A DNA stretch of 64,000 bases from Anaerolineales bacterium. GTDB lineage: Bacteria > Chloroflexota > Anaerolineae > Anaerolineales > Villigracilaceae. The notes beneath the pieces were generated by a model. That model did no database searches and was not told the DNA's origin. It saw nothing but the letters and a program-made list of their open reading frames with translations. The stretch spans positions 124,001 through 188,000 of the forward strand of contig JACMLM010000071.1 in assembly GCA_014379595.1 (NCBI GenBank), given 5' to 3'. Shown here in pieces: positions 33,393 to 42,546 of this stretch (its first letter is position 1; every line of letters begins with the position of its first letter). The position numbers and the translations under genes were made by a program.

Positions 33393-33956
33393 ATGACCAT
33401 CACCTCGACTTCTCTTGTCCTTGTTTGTTTACTACCCACCCCACGCGACTTGGAAATTGCGCGGTTATTAGGATGGTATCGAATTCCGCTTCGCACCGCG
33501 CCCAAAGTTGTGGCTGTGGACTATCTAGCTTTTTATCAACCCTCGGCATTTGCACAGCACGGCGGACAAATCGAATTCATAGCGTCAGTCCGCGGGCATG
33601 AGTTGACCACACGAGGTGAACTATTGCGCGACGAAGCGAATCATCCGCGTGCAAAGGAAGAATATTACAAGATCCAAATTGGAGCATTGGAAAAATTACC
33701 CCAGCCAATTTCTACAGATAAATGGAAACGATTAACCTTTTTATATTCCACTGGTGAATATTTGCTGAATGCAAAAACGTTAAATGACCTTGTAGTAGCT
33801 GGCGATGAACGTCAAATCCTCTGGCGTTCCTTGCGAGAACGCGCCGAAAATGCCCAACTCTACAAAACAGACCTGCCCGCAGTAGATATTCCGCCAGAAG
33901 TGCTGATGGCGTTGTTGGGCATTAAAGAGCTGCAAACCGATTATGACACGCCTTAA
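33393..33956 (+). CDS. Conserved-looking protein of unknown function
   Basis: 187 aa. The sequence PTPRDLEIARLLGWYRIPL and, later, TFLYSTGEYLLNAKTLNDL are well-ordered alpha/beta segments without known motif. It contains RGHELTTRGELLRDE, which has charged residues suitable for nucleic acid binding. No membrane segment. It lies 16 bp after the cyclase gene and 126 bp before the TnpA-like fusion gene on the same strand. I cannot assign function. Confidence 0.6.
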   Translation: MTITSTSLVLVCLLPTPRDLEIARLLGWYRIPLRTAPKVVAVDYLAFYQPSAFAQHGGQIEFIASVRGHELTTRGELLRDEANHPRAKEEYYKIQIGALEKLPQPISTDKWKRLTFLYSTGEYLLNAKTLNDLVVAGDERQILWRSLRERAENAQLYKTDLPAVDIPPEVLMALLGIKELQTDYDTP

Positions 33957-34013
33957 TTTAAAGAATCTCATGCAATATCTCTCCTTTTATTAAATGATAA
34001 GCATTTGAAAGGT

Positions 34014-34065
34014 CTAGTTAGAGCTAACTAGTCCCCTTGTACGGCTTGATTCCGCCTCTTATAAG
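34014..34065 (+). promoter_or_regulatory. Promoter and palindromic site of the TnpA-like fusion gene
   Basis: TTGTAC (34037-34042) and TATAAG (34060-34065) are 17 bp apart, a good promoter with its start near 34072. Directly upstream is a perfect 18-bp symmetric element, CTAGTTAG (34014-34021), AG, CTAACTAG (34024-34031), placed at about -40 to -60, where an activator could bind. No Shine-Dalgarno sequence precedes the ATG at 34083. Confidence 0.6.
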
Positions 34066-34082
34066 TGATAAACTTCATACAA

Positions 34083-35732
34083 ATGCCAGCGGATATTCTT
34101 GTCGTTACCCCCTCTTCCACTCTTGGAGATACGGTCCGTCGCACATTAGAAGAGACGGAGCTTTACCGTATCCATGTGGTTAACAATAAATCATCTGCTG
34201 TCGTACGTGCAGATGAGATTGGCGCTCCGCTTGCCATGCTCGATTTCGCTCTCGGCGAGGGCTGGGTAAATGAAATCGGCTATGCTCTGCGCACCATTCG
34301 ACCAGGCATTAATCTCGTTATCCTGTTTGATGATAATGTGCCTGCTCCTCCCCTGGATAATTTGCGCCCATGGATCCTCGTTCGTAAACCCTTTAGAATG
34401 TCGGAATTTATGACTGCTATCTCAAAACCTCAAACTACTTCCAGTACACAAAGCAATGTAGCCACCGCTACTATGCCGTGGTTAAGCGATGTCAGCAAAG
34501 CCGCACAGCATCTCACGCGCCTCACACTTGAATCTTCTGCACAGGCCGCATTAATCACACGCAACAATGATCTTTGGGCATATGCGGGAGGCCTTTCACA
34601 AAGTGCTGCAAAAGAAGTGGCTCAAACTGTTACACGCAACTGGGATGGGCAAAAGGGTTCGGACCTCTTACGATTTATCCGCCTCGAAAGCACAAAAGCT
34701 GAGCACATGTTATATGCCACCCGCCTCGGAACAAATATTGTGCTGGCTCTCGTCTTCGATGCAGAAACACCTTTTAGCACCATCCGCACTCAGGCCAGCC
34801 AGTTGGTTAATGACTTTGGCACTGAAAGACCTGAGTCTCAAAAACCAGCCAAACATACGTCGAAACCAGCCTATGAATACCCCACCGATCTGGATGAGGG
34901 CGATTCAATGGACATCGCTCCAATTTCAAATATTCTCACCAACATACCGACGCCAAATCCCGAACCACCTTCAACACGGGACTTTGGCCCGCCGCGCAAA
35001 AAAGAAAATTTTGATCCCAACGAAACGCGCATCGCTACTTCGCTTTCGAATGCCTCTGTTTTCAATCGAGAGGCATCACCCTCTGTCCAATTGAATAATC
35101 TGGTTATGACCGATCAGGCTAAGGGTCCAGACCTGAACGTGCAAGCGCAAACATCATTTGATGAAGTTGAAGTCACAGCGCCATCACGTCCGAGGCATAG
35201 ACCCGAAACTCCCATCTCCAGACCTGAACCCGGCGAACAAGATGTGACCCGCGAAAGCCCAACCACAGATGCTGTGAAAAAATTGATCGTGGAACCAACC
35301 ACAGCGGGCTTATATCATCTAACTTATGCTTGTTTGCTGGTGCCCCGTTTTTCAGCACATTACATCACCGGCGATCTGGCAGATCATCTAAGTGAATGGC
35401 TGCCAAATATTTGTATCGCGTTTGGTTGGCGTTTGGAATATCTTGCAGTGCGCCCGGAATATTTGCAATGGGTGGCGAATGTACAACCCAATACATCGCC
35501 TGGCTATCTCATGCGCATTATGCGCCAGCAAACTTCAGAAAAGATCTTTAGCGAATTCCTTCGCTTAAAGAAAGAGAATCCATCCGGTGATTTTTGGGCA
35601 CCCGGTTATTTAATTATGGGCGGCACACAACCTCACCCACCTCAGCTGGTTCGAGATTACATTCGGCAAACACGGCAGCGTCAGGGCCAGGAAGCCCCGC
35701 CCCAATCACGCGACCCACGGGTACGTAACTAA
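34083..35732 (+). CDS. Receiver-like / roadblock-like / IS200 TnpA-like fusion protein
   Basis: 549 aa from the ATG at 34083. Residues 1-115 look like a degenerate receiver domain: D54 (MLDFAL) and K102 (RKPF) are kept, but the acidic pair is replaced by T9-P10. Residues about 135-255 follow the roadblock/LC7 pattern (LITRNNDLWAYAGGL, then MLYATRLGTNIVLALVFD). A disordered Pro-rich linker (255-405) follows. Residues about 408-545 align along their length with the IS200/IS605 TnpA fold: YHLTYACLL, GDLADHLSEWL, RPEYLQWV, FWAPGYL and VRDYIRQT. The HUH pair is replaced (E459-Y460-L461-Q462), while Y526 matches the catalytic Tyr. It is not an active single-strand transposase by sequence. No IS ends are seen, so it is a host gene; role unknown. 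Confidence 0.72.
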   Translation: MPADILVVTPSSTLGDTVRRTLEETELYRIHVVNNKSSAVVRADEIGAPLAMLDFALGEGWVNEIGYALRTIRPGINLVILFDDNVPAPPLDNLRPWILVRKPFRMSEFMTAISKPQTTSSTQSNVATATMPWLSDVSKAAQHLTRLTLESSAQAALITRNNDLWAYAGGLSQSAAKEVAQTVTRNWDGQKGSDLLRFIRLESTKAEHMLYATRLGTNIVLALVFDAETPFSTIRTQASQLVNDFGTERPESQKPAKHTSKPAYEYPTDLDEGDSMDIAPISNILTNIPTPNPEPPSTRDFGPPRKKENFDPNETRIATSLSNASVFNREASPSVQLNNLVMTDQAKGPDLNVQAQTSFDEVEVTAPSRPRHRPETPISRPEPGEQDVTRESPTTDAVKKLIVEPTTAGLYHLTYACLLVPRFSAHYITGDLADHLSEWLPNICIAFGWRLEYLAVRPEYLQWVANVQPNTSPGYLMRIMRQQTSEKIFSEFLRLKKENPSGDFWAPGYLIMGGTQPHPPQLVRDYIRQTRQRQGQEAPPQSRDPRVRN

Positions 35733-35740
35733 AATTGAAG

Positions 35741-35776
35741 AAGCGCAGAGTATAATCAACTCTGCGCTTTATTTTT
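35741..35776 (+). terminator. Terminator after the TnpA-like fusion gene
   Basis: Eleven-base arms AAGCGCAGAGT (35741-35751) and ACTCTGCGCTT (35759-35769), 7-nt loop, then TTATTTTTA. Confidence 0.8.
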
Positions 35777-35787
35777 ATCTTATACAT

Positions 35788-35889
35788 TCGTCATTGCGAG
35801 GAGGGCACTTGCTCTTTCCGACGAAGCAATCTCCTGATTGTATTGAAGATTGCTTCGGGCAAAAAACAAGAACGCCCTCGCAATGACGA
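35788..35889. repeat. 102-bp inverted-repeat element (MITE/REP-like) before polA
   Basis: Outer 14-bp perfect inverted repeats TCGTCATTGCGAGG (35788-35801) and CCTCGCAATGACGA (35876-35889). Inside, a second perfect pair CGAAGCAATCT (35822-35832) and AGATTGCTTCG (35847-35857). This plan is shared with small non-coding repeats containing 'CGTCATTGCGAGG', common in bacterial genomes. It ends 21 bp before the polA start, so it forms most of its upstream region. Confidence 0.7.
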
Positions 35890-35910
35890 GACGAAGAGTA
35901 ATCAAAACCT

Positions 35911-38709
35911 ATGCCTCCTACACTTTACTTAATTGACGGACACGCTCTCGCCTATCGAATGTATTTTGCCTTAACCGCAGGAGGGGGCAGTCAGCGCTGG
36001 CAGAATTCCAAAGGCGAACCTACTGCGGGCATCTATGGTTTTGCACGCGAACTGATTCGCATTTTCGAACAGGAAAAACCTGAATATCTTGCTGTGGCAT
36101 TTGATGTAGGCAAAACTTTTCGCGATGAAATTTTTCCTGAATACAAAGGCACACGCGAAAAAATGCCCGATGACTTGCGCCCGCAGCTTGATCGCATTCG
36201 CGAAATGGTAGATGCCTTTAACATCCCGCGCCTTGAAATGGAAGGTTATGAAGCTGACGATGTGCTCGGCTCTGTTGCAAAGATCGCTGTTGAGCAAGGG
36301 CTTGGCGTAAAAATCGTTACCGGTGACCGTGACCTGTTACAACTGGTCAATGAACGCACAGCCGTTTATCTTGCAGGCGATAATCAAACCTACATTACAG
36401 ATCAAGATGTAATTAAAAAGTTAGGTGTGCGCCCGAATCAAGTAGTGGATTACAAAGCTATCGTTGGAGATACATCCGATAATATTCCTGGTGTAAAAGG
36501 CGTAGGTGAAAAGACAGCCATCTCCTTAATTGAAAAATTTGGCACGCTGGATGCGATCTATCAAAATTTAGATCAAGTGGAAAATCGCTGGAAAGCAAAA
36601 CTTGAATCAAGTAAAGAACCCGCATACATGAGTTATGATCTCGCACGCATTCGCACAGACTTGAAAATAAATATTGATCTTGAAAATGCAAAAGTTAAAC
36701 CATTTGACGGAACTGCTCTTGAAGAATTCTTTAAAGAGATGGAATTCCGTACATTGTTAGGCAAGGTCGCTGCCATCAGCGGACATGAATCCCCAGCAGA
36801 AGTTGTGGCCAAGCCTAAAAAAGGAAAAGCTGGCGAACAAATTTCAATGTTTGTGAATGAACCGCAGGTTGTTTCCGTTTCACCCGTTTCAAATATCGAA
36901 GTAGTGATCGTAGACACAGAAGAAAAACTCAATGCTTTGAAAAAAGAACTTGCCAAAGCAAAAGTTATTTCCTTTGATACTGAAACCACATCTACACAAG
37001 AAGTTAGCGCAGAGATCGTTGGTATTTCGCTTGCTATTAAAGAAAAGCAGGGATATTACATTCCAGTGGGTCATTCTTCTGGGAATAACCTACCCATTGA
37101 AAAAGTGATTGCGGCATTGACGCCATCCATGACAGATGCGAAGATCGGCAAAGTAGCACACAACGCAAAGTATGACTTCATCATCCTTGCCCGTTATGGA
37201 CTCGTAGTTACCCCATTAACTTTTGATACTATGCTCGCAGAATTTATCGTTGATCCAGGCTCACGTCACCTCGGGTTAAAGAATCTTTCTTTGAATCGTC
37301 TTGGCGAAGAAATGCTTCACATTGAAGCATTGATCGGCAAAGGAAAAAAACAGATCACAATGGCTGATGTCGCCATCGAATCCGTTGCCCCTTATGCCGC
37401 TGCAGATGCAGAAACTACTCTGCGCCTCATGTCTATTCTGGAAAAAGAATTGATAAGAGTGAATGGCACAAAACTGCTGACAGAAATAGATATGCCCCTC
37501 ACAGCTGTGCTGGCTGATATGGAAATGACTGGCGCTTTGATCGACACAAAATTCTTCAGTACATTATCTGTGGAATTGACAAATCGCCTGGCAGAACTTG
37601 AGAAGGAAATTTTCAAACTAGCTGGGAAGACCTTCAACATCAATTCGCCGCAGCAACTCTCGGACGTGCTTTTCAATCACTTGCGCCTCGAACCACCCGA
37701 TAAAGGCCGCAAAACAGCAACAGGATTTTATTCCACTTCAGCCGATGTGTTGGAAGCGCTGAAAGATAAGCATCCAATATTGGAATGGATTCTTGAACAA
37801 CGCGAGCTATCGAAAATTAAATCAACTTATGTAGATGCTCTTCCAGCCGCAATAGATTCAAACACAGGTCGCGTTCATACATCTTACAGCCAGATCGGTG
37901 CAGTGACAGGGCGCTTATCATCGAACAATCCAAACCTGCAAAATATTCCGATCCGCTCCGAAACAGGACGCCGCGTGCGAAATGGATTTATCGCAGACAA
38001 AGGCAATGTATTGCTTGCAGTGGATTATTCTCAAATTGAATTACGCATTGTGGCGCACATGGCAAAAGATGAGGCGATGCTCCAGGCATTTCACGCGGAT
38101 GAAGATATTCACGCTACAACTGCAGCGGCCATCTACAATATTGAATTAGATAAGGTAACAAGCAATATGCGCCGCCATGCAAAAGCTATCAATTTCGGCC
38201 TCATTTATGGAATGTCTCCATTCGGTCTCGCCCGTTCCACAGATCTAACACTGGCAGAGGCTGAAGATTTCGTCAAAGCTTATTTCACAAAGTTCCCTGG
38301 TATTAAAAAATATTTGGATGGCATTCGCAGACAAGCCGCAGAGATCGGTTACGTGGAAACGCTGCTTGGGCGTAAAAGATATTTCCCAGCCTTACAGAGC
38401 AAGATCAATGTCCAAATGAAGAACCGTGAAGAACGCGAAGCAATCAATGCGCCAATTCAAGGTACCGCTGCAGATATTATGAAGATCGCCATGCTTAATA
38501 TTCCGCCTGCGCTTAAGGCCGCTGGGTTGAAAGCAAAAATGCTTTTACAGGTGCATGATGAACTCGTGTTGGAATGTCCGCAAGATGAATTGGAAAAGAC
38601 TGCCCGCCTTGTGCAGAAAACAATGGCCAATGCTTATGAAATAAGCATTCCGCTTGCCACTGAAGCACGCGCTGGTAAAAGCTGGGGCGAAATGCAGACA
38701 TTAAAATAA
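35911..38709 (+). CDS. polA: DNA polymerase I
   Basis: 932 aa. The 5' nuclease (about 1-290) begins LYLIDGHALAYR. The 3'-5' exonuclease (about 330-510) keeps its metal residues in SFDTETT, AHNAKYD and YAAADAETTL, so proofreading is likely intact. The polymerase part has motif A VDYSQIELR, motif B with RRHAKAINFGLIYG and motif C QVHDELVLE. The enzyme fills gaps and removes RNA primers. No ribosome binding site is seen before ATG 35911. The inter-domain segment 275-325 is rich in Lys/Ala. Confidence 0.97.
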   Translation: MPPTLYLIDGHALAYRMYFALTAGGGSQRWQNSKGEPTAGIYGFARELIRIFEQEKPEYLAVAFDVGKTFRDEIFPEYKGTREKMPDDLRPQLDRIREMVDAFNIPRLEMEGYEADDVLGSVAKIAVEQGLGVKIVTGDRDLLQLVNERTAVYLAGDNQTYITDQDVIKKLGVRPNQVVDYKAIVGDTSDNIPGVKGVGEKTAISLIEKFGTLDAIYQNLDQVENRWKAKLESSKEPAYMSYDLARIRTDLKINIDLENAKVKPFDGTALEEFFKEMEFRTLLGKVAAISGHESPAEVVAKPKKGKAGEQISMFVNEPQVVSVSPVSNIEVVIVDTEEKLNALKKELAKAKVISFDTETTSTQEVSAEIVGISLAIKEKQGYYIPVGHSSGNNLPIEKVIAALTPSMTDAKIGKVAHNAKYDFIILARYGLVVTPLTFDTMLAEFIVDPGSRHLGLKNLSLNRLGEEMLHIEALIGKGKKQITMADVAIESVAPYAAADAETTLRLMSILEKELIRVNGTKLLTEIDMPLTAVLADMEMTGALIDTKFFSTLSVELTNRLAELEKEIFKLAGKTFNINSPQQLSDVLFNHLRLEPPDKGRKTATGFYSTSADVLEALKDKHPILEWILEQRELSKIKSTYVDALPAAIDSNTGRVHTSYSQIGAVTGRLSSNNPNLQNIPIRSETGRRVRNGFIADKGNVLLAVDYSQIELRIVAHMAKDEAMLQAFHADEDIHATTAAAIYNIELDKVTSNMRRHAKAINFGLIYGMSPFGLARSTDLTLAEAEDFVKAYFTKFPGIKKYLDGIRRQAAEIGYVETLLGRKRYFPALQSKINVQMKNREEREAINAPIQGTAADIMKIAMLNIPPALKAAGLKAKMLLQVHDELVLECPQDELEKTARLVQKTMANAYEISIPLATEARAGKSWGEMQTLK

Positions 38710-38731
38710 TCAATAATAAACAGCGCAAGGT

Positions 38732-38737
38732 TATAAT
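38732..38737 (+). promoter_or_regulatory. -10 box upstream of the TPR gene
   Basis: TATAAT at 38732-38737, 50 bp before the ATG at 38788. No clear -35 box. It lies after polA without an intervening terminator. Confidence 0.35.
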
Positions 38738-38787
38738 TGCATTGAAATCGTAAGACATTAAGCATTCGCCAGTAGAATTGGAACATT

Positions 38788-41103
38788 ATGCCCGGACGAG
38801 AAGACATCTTTCAAAAAGCAATGAATGACGGCCACTCAGCGGCCTGGGATCAGGAATGGGATAAAGCCGCTGCTGCATATCGCCGCGCCTTGCAAGAATC
38901 CCCCGATCACCCAAAGGCACTCAACAGCCTGGGCCTTGCGCTTTACCAACTTGGTAACATCGAAGAAGCTTTACAAATCTATATCAATGTGGCAAAGCTC
39001 GCACCTGATGACCCGATACCGGTGGAAAAAGTCGCACAGATCTCCGAACGCCTTGGTGAGCTAAAGACAGCCGTAGATGCCGCCATGCGTGCCGGTGATC
39101 TCTTTTTACAACAACGCGATACCGAGAAAGCCCTTGAGAACTGGGTACGTGTAACGAACCTAAATCCTGAAAACGCAATTGCACATTCACGCCTCGCACA
39201 AGTGCATGAAAAACTGGGCCATACGCAACAAGCCGTGACAGAATATCTTGCCATCGCCAGCATTATCCAGCGCGCAGGCAATGCTGAAAAATCAAAAGAG
39301 ATGGTGGATAAAGCCCAATCGCTTTTGCCCAACAGCCCTGAAGTAAAGCAGGCACAGAATTTACTCAATACCGGGCAACTCCTTCCCAAGCCAATTCGCG
39401 GCAAAGGCGGGACAGGTCCGATTCGTATGATGCAAGTAAAGGAATTAAAAAAACCTGCTGCTTCGCGCTCCGCTTCGGGTCTGGACCCGATAGCTGAAGC
39501 ACGTCAAAAAGCATTAACTCAACTGGCAGAGCTTCTCTTCGAATTCTCCGATGACAGCCCGACCGCACAGGAACGTCGCGGTATTTCAGCCATTATGAAA
39601 GGCACAGGCGGCCTGTCATTGCAGCAATCTGAACAAACAAAAGTGGTCTTACATCTTGGTCTTGCCATTGATGCACAAAGTAAAGGCAATGAAAATCAGG
39701 CCGCAGAAGAAATGGAAGGCGCATTGGAGGCAGGTTTTAAGCATCCATCGCTTTATTTCAATCTTGGACTTTTACGCTTCAAAGGTGAACGTATTGAAAG
39801 TGCACAACGCTTTTTACAAAATGCCATCAAGCACAACGACTATGCACTTGGCACACGTCTCTTGTTGGGACAATTACTTGTAAAGAAATCCCTCTTTCAT
39901 GAAGCCGCACTTGAATATCTTGAAGCGTTGAAAGTTGCCGATTCGATAACAGTGCCCGCTGAAAAGGCAGATGAGATCCGTCAACAGTATGAACCACTAA
40001 TCGAAGCATACGAAAATCAAAAAGATGAAACCATCCTGCGTAAAGTATGCGAGAATGTGAACAGCTTGCTCATGCGCCCTGATTGGCGTGAACAACTTCA
40101 TAAAACACGTGAACAAATGCCAAAGCAGGACGGCGACATGATCGCTCCGCTTGCAGACATGATCTTGCAGGCACAATCCAGCTCGGTGATCGAATCTATG
40201 AACCGCATCAATCAACTGGCACGCATGGGAACGCTGCGCTCTGCCATGGATGAAGCCTATGATGCCATGCAACATGCGCCCACATATTTGCCGCTTCATA
40301 CACTTATGGGCGACCTGCTTGTGCAGGAAGGCCGCCATCCAGATGCCATCACAAAATTCAGTGTCGTGGCTCATTCTTACAGTGCGCGCGGCGAAGTAGC
40401 ACAAGCCACAAAATTACTGCGCCGCGTGATTCAACTCGCACCCATGGATCTTGGCGCCCGCCACCGCCTGATCGATCAACTCACCGCACGTGGACAATTA
40501 GATGATGCAATTCATGAATATCTTGAATTGGCTGGCATTTATTATCGTCTCGCTGAACTGGATCTGGCGCGTAAAACGTACACCACTGCACTGCGTGTTG
40601 TACAGCAAGGAAATGCCAATCGCGATTGGAACACACACATCTTGCAGCGTATGGCAGATATTGATCTGCAGCGCCTTGATTGGAAACAAGCATTGCGCGT
40701 TTATGAACAGATCCGCACGCTTGCGCCCGATGATGATGCCGCACGAAAACAACTTGTTGAACTTAACCTGCGCATGGCACAGCCAGACAAAGCCATGAAC
40801 GAACTTGAAAATTATATGGCTCATCTACAAAATCAAAGCAAAAATGATGTTGCCGTTTTATTCCTGGAAGACATTATGAAAGAACACGGTAATCAACTTG
40901 TCGTAAAGCGCACCATGGCCGCGCAGCTTCATCACATGGGTCGTACAAACGAAGCGATCACGATCCTGGATGCATTAGGTGAAAGCCTCATGGAATCTGG
41001 CGATAAGTTAAAAGCACAAGAAGTGATCAATCAAATCGTTCAAATGAATCCAGCCAACGTGGATGACTACCGAAAACTACTCTTTCAAATGCAAAACAGC
41101 TAA
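38788..41103 (+). CDS. Large tetratricopeptide repeat protein
   Basis: 771 aa made almost wholly of alpha-helical TPR and TPR-like repeats, clearest near 20-160 (WDKAAAAYRRALQESPDHPKALNSLG, YQLGNIEEALQIYI...), 270-390 and 490-760. A less regular segment (180-270) has Pro/Lys-rich KPIRGKGG. No signal peptide or membrane segment, so cytoplasmic. It would act as a scaffold for protein contacts; partner unknown. It ends before a terminator at 41122-41155. Confidence 0.82.
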   Translation: MPGREDIFQKAMNDGHSAAWDQEWDKAAAAYRRALQESPDHPKALNSLGLALYQLGNIEEALQIYINVAKLAPDDPIPVEKVAQISERLGELKTAVDAAMRAGDLFLQQRDTEKALENWVRVTNLNPENAIAHSRLAQVHEKLGHTQQAVTEYLAIASIIQRAGNAEKSKEMVDKAQSLLPNSPEVKQAQNLLNTGQLLPKPIRGKGGTGPIRMMQVKELKKPAASRSASGLDPIAEARQKALTQLAELLFEFSDDSPTAQERRGISAIMKGTGGLSLQQSEQTKVVLHLGLAIDAQSKGNENQAAEEMEGALEAGFKHPSLYFNLGLLRFKGERIESAQRFLQNAIKHNDYALGTRLLLGQLLVKKSLFHEAALEYLEALKVADSITVPAEKADEIRQQYEPLIEAYENQKDETILRKVCENVNSLLMRPDWREQLHKTREQMPKQDGDMIAPLADMILQAQSSSVIESMNRINQLARMGTLRSAMDEAYDAMQHAPTYLPLHTLMGDLLVQEGRHPDAITKFSVVAHSYSARGEVAQATKLLRRVIQLAPMDLGARHRLIDQLTARGQLDDAIHEYLELAGIYYRLAELDLARKTYTTALRVVQQGNANRDWNTHILQRMADIDLQRLDWKQALRVYEQIRTLAPDDDAARKQLVELNLRMAQPDKAMNELENYMAHLQNQSKNDVAVLFLEDIMKEHGNQLVVKRTMAAQLHHMGRTNEAITILDALGESLMESGDKLKAQEVINQIVQMNPANVDDYRKLLFQMQNS

Positions 41104-41121
41104 ATACTGGATGAAGACACC

Positions 41122-41155
41122 AAATGCCCATCATATACACGATGGGCATTTTTTT
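41122..41155 (+). terminator. Terminator after the TPR gene
   Basis: Arms AAATGCCCATC (41122-41132) and GATGGGCATTT (41141-41151), 8-nt loop, T7 tract. Confidence 0.85.
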
Positions 41156-41224
41156 CGAGTCATTCTTAACCTCAAGCCTGTTTCCGTTTCATTTGAATAC
41201 ATCCAGCCTAAAGATTTTCACATG

Positions 41225-41230
41225 CTATAA
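41225..41230 (+). promoter_or_regulatory. -10 box of the haem A synthase gene
   Basis: TATAAT at 41225-41230, 29 bp before the ATG at 41259. The ribosome binding site GGAG lies between, 8-9 nt from the ATG. It supports 41259 as the start. Confidence 0.55.
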
Positions 41231-41258
41231 TCCAGCGATTTCAATATGGAGAAACAAC

Positions 41259-42287
41259 ATGCCGCAAACACAAAATAATGCCGTGATGAAATGGCTTTTC
41301 ACTTTCGCCATCATCGTTGCATTTCTCGTCGTATTTGGGGGATTTGTCCGCCTCACCCGCTCAGGCCTCTCCATCACAGAATGGAATCCCATTAGCGGAT
41401 CAGTTCCCCCACTCAGCGCCGAAGCCTGGCAGGATGAATTTGCAAAATATCAGGAAACGCCCGAATTCTTAGAGATCAACTTCAACATGACGCTCGAAGA
41501 ATACAAATTCATCTTCTACATGGAATGGATCCATCGTTTTATTGCCCGCTTTGCTGGATTGATATACGCAATTCCAGTTTTTTATTTCCTATTCAAGAAA
41601 ATAATTCCCTTTAAAGAATTTGGAATTTATTTCTTAATGGGATCACTCTTTATTGCCCAAGCCTTTGCTGGGTGGATCATGGTCGCCAGCGGACTCGTTG
41701 ACCGCCCCGCTGTAAGTCATTTCAGCTTAACAACTCATTTATTGCTTGCACTTGCATTGCTTGGGTTATCCTTTTGGACTGGACTTGGACACAAATATGG
41801 TTTCCCAGATTCCAGTAAAAAATCAAAATGGTCATTGGCATCCAAACTTACTCTAACTTCCTTTATATTATTGATCATTCAAATTACCTACGGCGGCATG
41901 ACAGCCGGGCTCAAAGCAGGTCATGTTTCAGATACATGGCCCCTGATGTTCGGGAAATTAATTCCACCTAATTTATTTAGTTCTTTGATTGATATCTTCG
42001 AGAGTCCGCAGACGATTGTCTTCATCCACCGTTGGTTCGGATGGCTGGTATTGATCTCAATACCCATCATATATTATTATGCAAAAAAACAAAATTACCC
42101 CCAAGATATAAAAAAAGGATTGATCTGGTTAACAGGAATAGTTGGGCTACAGATCATACTGGGCGTATTGACTATTCTCTCTTATGTCAACATTGTCATT
42201 GCTCTGGCCCATCAAGCCAACGCATTGATATTATTTACACTCACGATATATCTACTTCACAGATTTAGAGCATTGGATGCTAAATAA
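41259..42287 (+). CDS. ctaA: COX15/CtaA-family haem A synthase
   Basis: 342 aa from the ATG at 41259, which has GGAG upstream; a frame extending to 41124 crosses the terminator and promoter. Eight membrane helices in two four-helix halves. Haem-ligand candidates are H92 (EWIHR), H160 (TTHLLL), H257 (IHRW) and H318 (AHQAN), one pair per half as in COX15. It converts haem O to haem A for cytochrome oxidase with electrons from ferredoxin. The EWIHR motif and the RSGLSITEWNP start are strong family marks. The gene is isolated, so the oxidase genes are elsewhere. Confidence 0.88.
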   Translation: MPQTQNNAVMKWLFTFAIIVAFLVVFGGFVRLTRSGLSITEWNPISGSVPPLSAEAWQDEFAKYQETPEFLEINFNMTLEEYKFIFYMEWIHRFIARFAGLIYAIPVFYFLFKKIIPFKEFGIYFLMGSLFIAQAFAGWIMVASGLVDRPAVSHFSLTTHLLLALALLGLSFWTGLGHKYGFPDSSKKSKWSLASKLTLTSFILLIIQITYGGMTAGLKAGHVSDTWPLMFGKLIPPNLFSSLIDIFESPQTIVFIHRWFGWLVLISIPIIYYYAKKQNYPQDIKKGLIWLTGIVGLQIILGVLTILSYVNIVIALAHQANALILFTLTIYLLHRFRALDAK

Positions 42288-42305
42288 AAAAACACATAGA
42301 ATCAT

Positions 42306-42341
42306 AAAAGCGCGGATGTCTTTCAAGACATCCGCGCTTTT
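42306..42341. terminator. Bidirectional terminator between convergent genes
   Basis: Perfect 17-bp arms (42306-42322 and 42325-42341) with 2-nt loop; A-run before and T-run after give U-tracts on both strands. It lies between ctaA and the minus-strand small protein gene. Confidence 0.85.
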
Positions 42342-42354
42342 ATATTTAATAATA

Positions 42355-42546
42355 TTATTTACGAAAATCCACCATCGATGCCACAGCGATCATACCCAAC
42401 GCCCAGCCTACAATGGTTGAGCCCCATGAGAGAAAATTCAAGAAAAAGCTGGAAGGGATAACATGGATCACCATTAGAAAAGGGAAGATAATTCCCAATA
42501 GCATCAGAGTCAAGGCGAGGGCAAGGAGAAGGCGTGGAGATTTCAT
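42355..42546 (-). CDS. Small two-helix membrane protein, end of transporter operon
   Basis: 63 aa with two hydrophobic helices (about 5-27 and 36-58), ending MVDFRK. The ATG overlaps the stop of the preceding ATPase gene by 4 nt (ATGA), so it is coupled to the peptide transporter operon. Family not recognised. Confidence 0.7.
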   Translation of the reverse strand: MKSPRLLLALALTLMLLGIIFPFLMVIHVIPSSFFLNFLSWGSTIVGWALGMIAVASMVDFRK

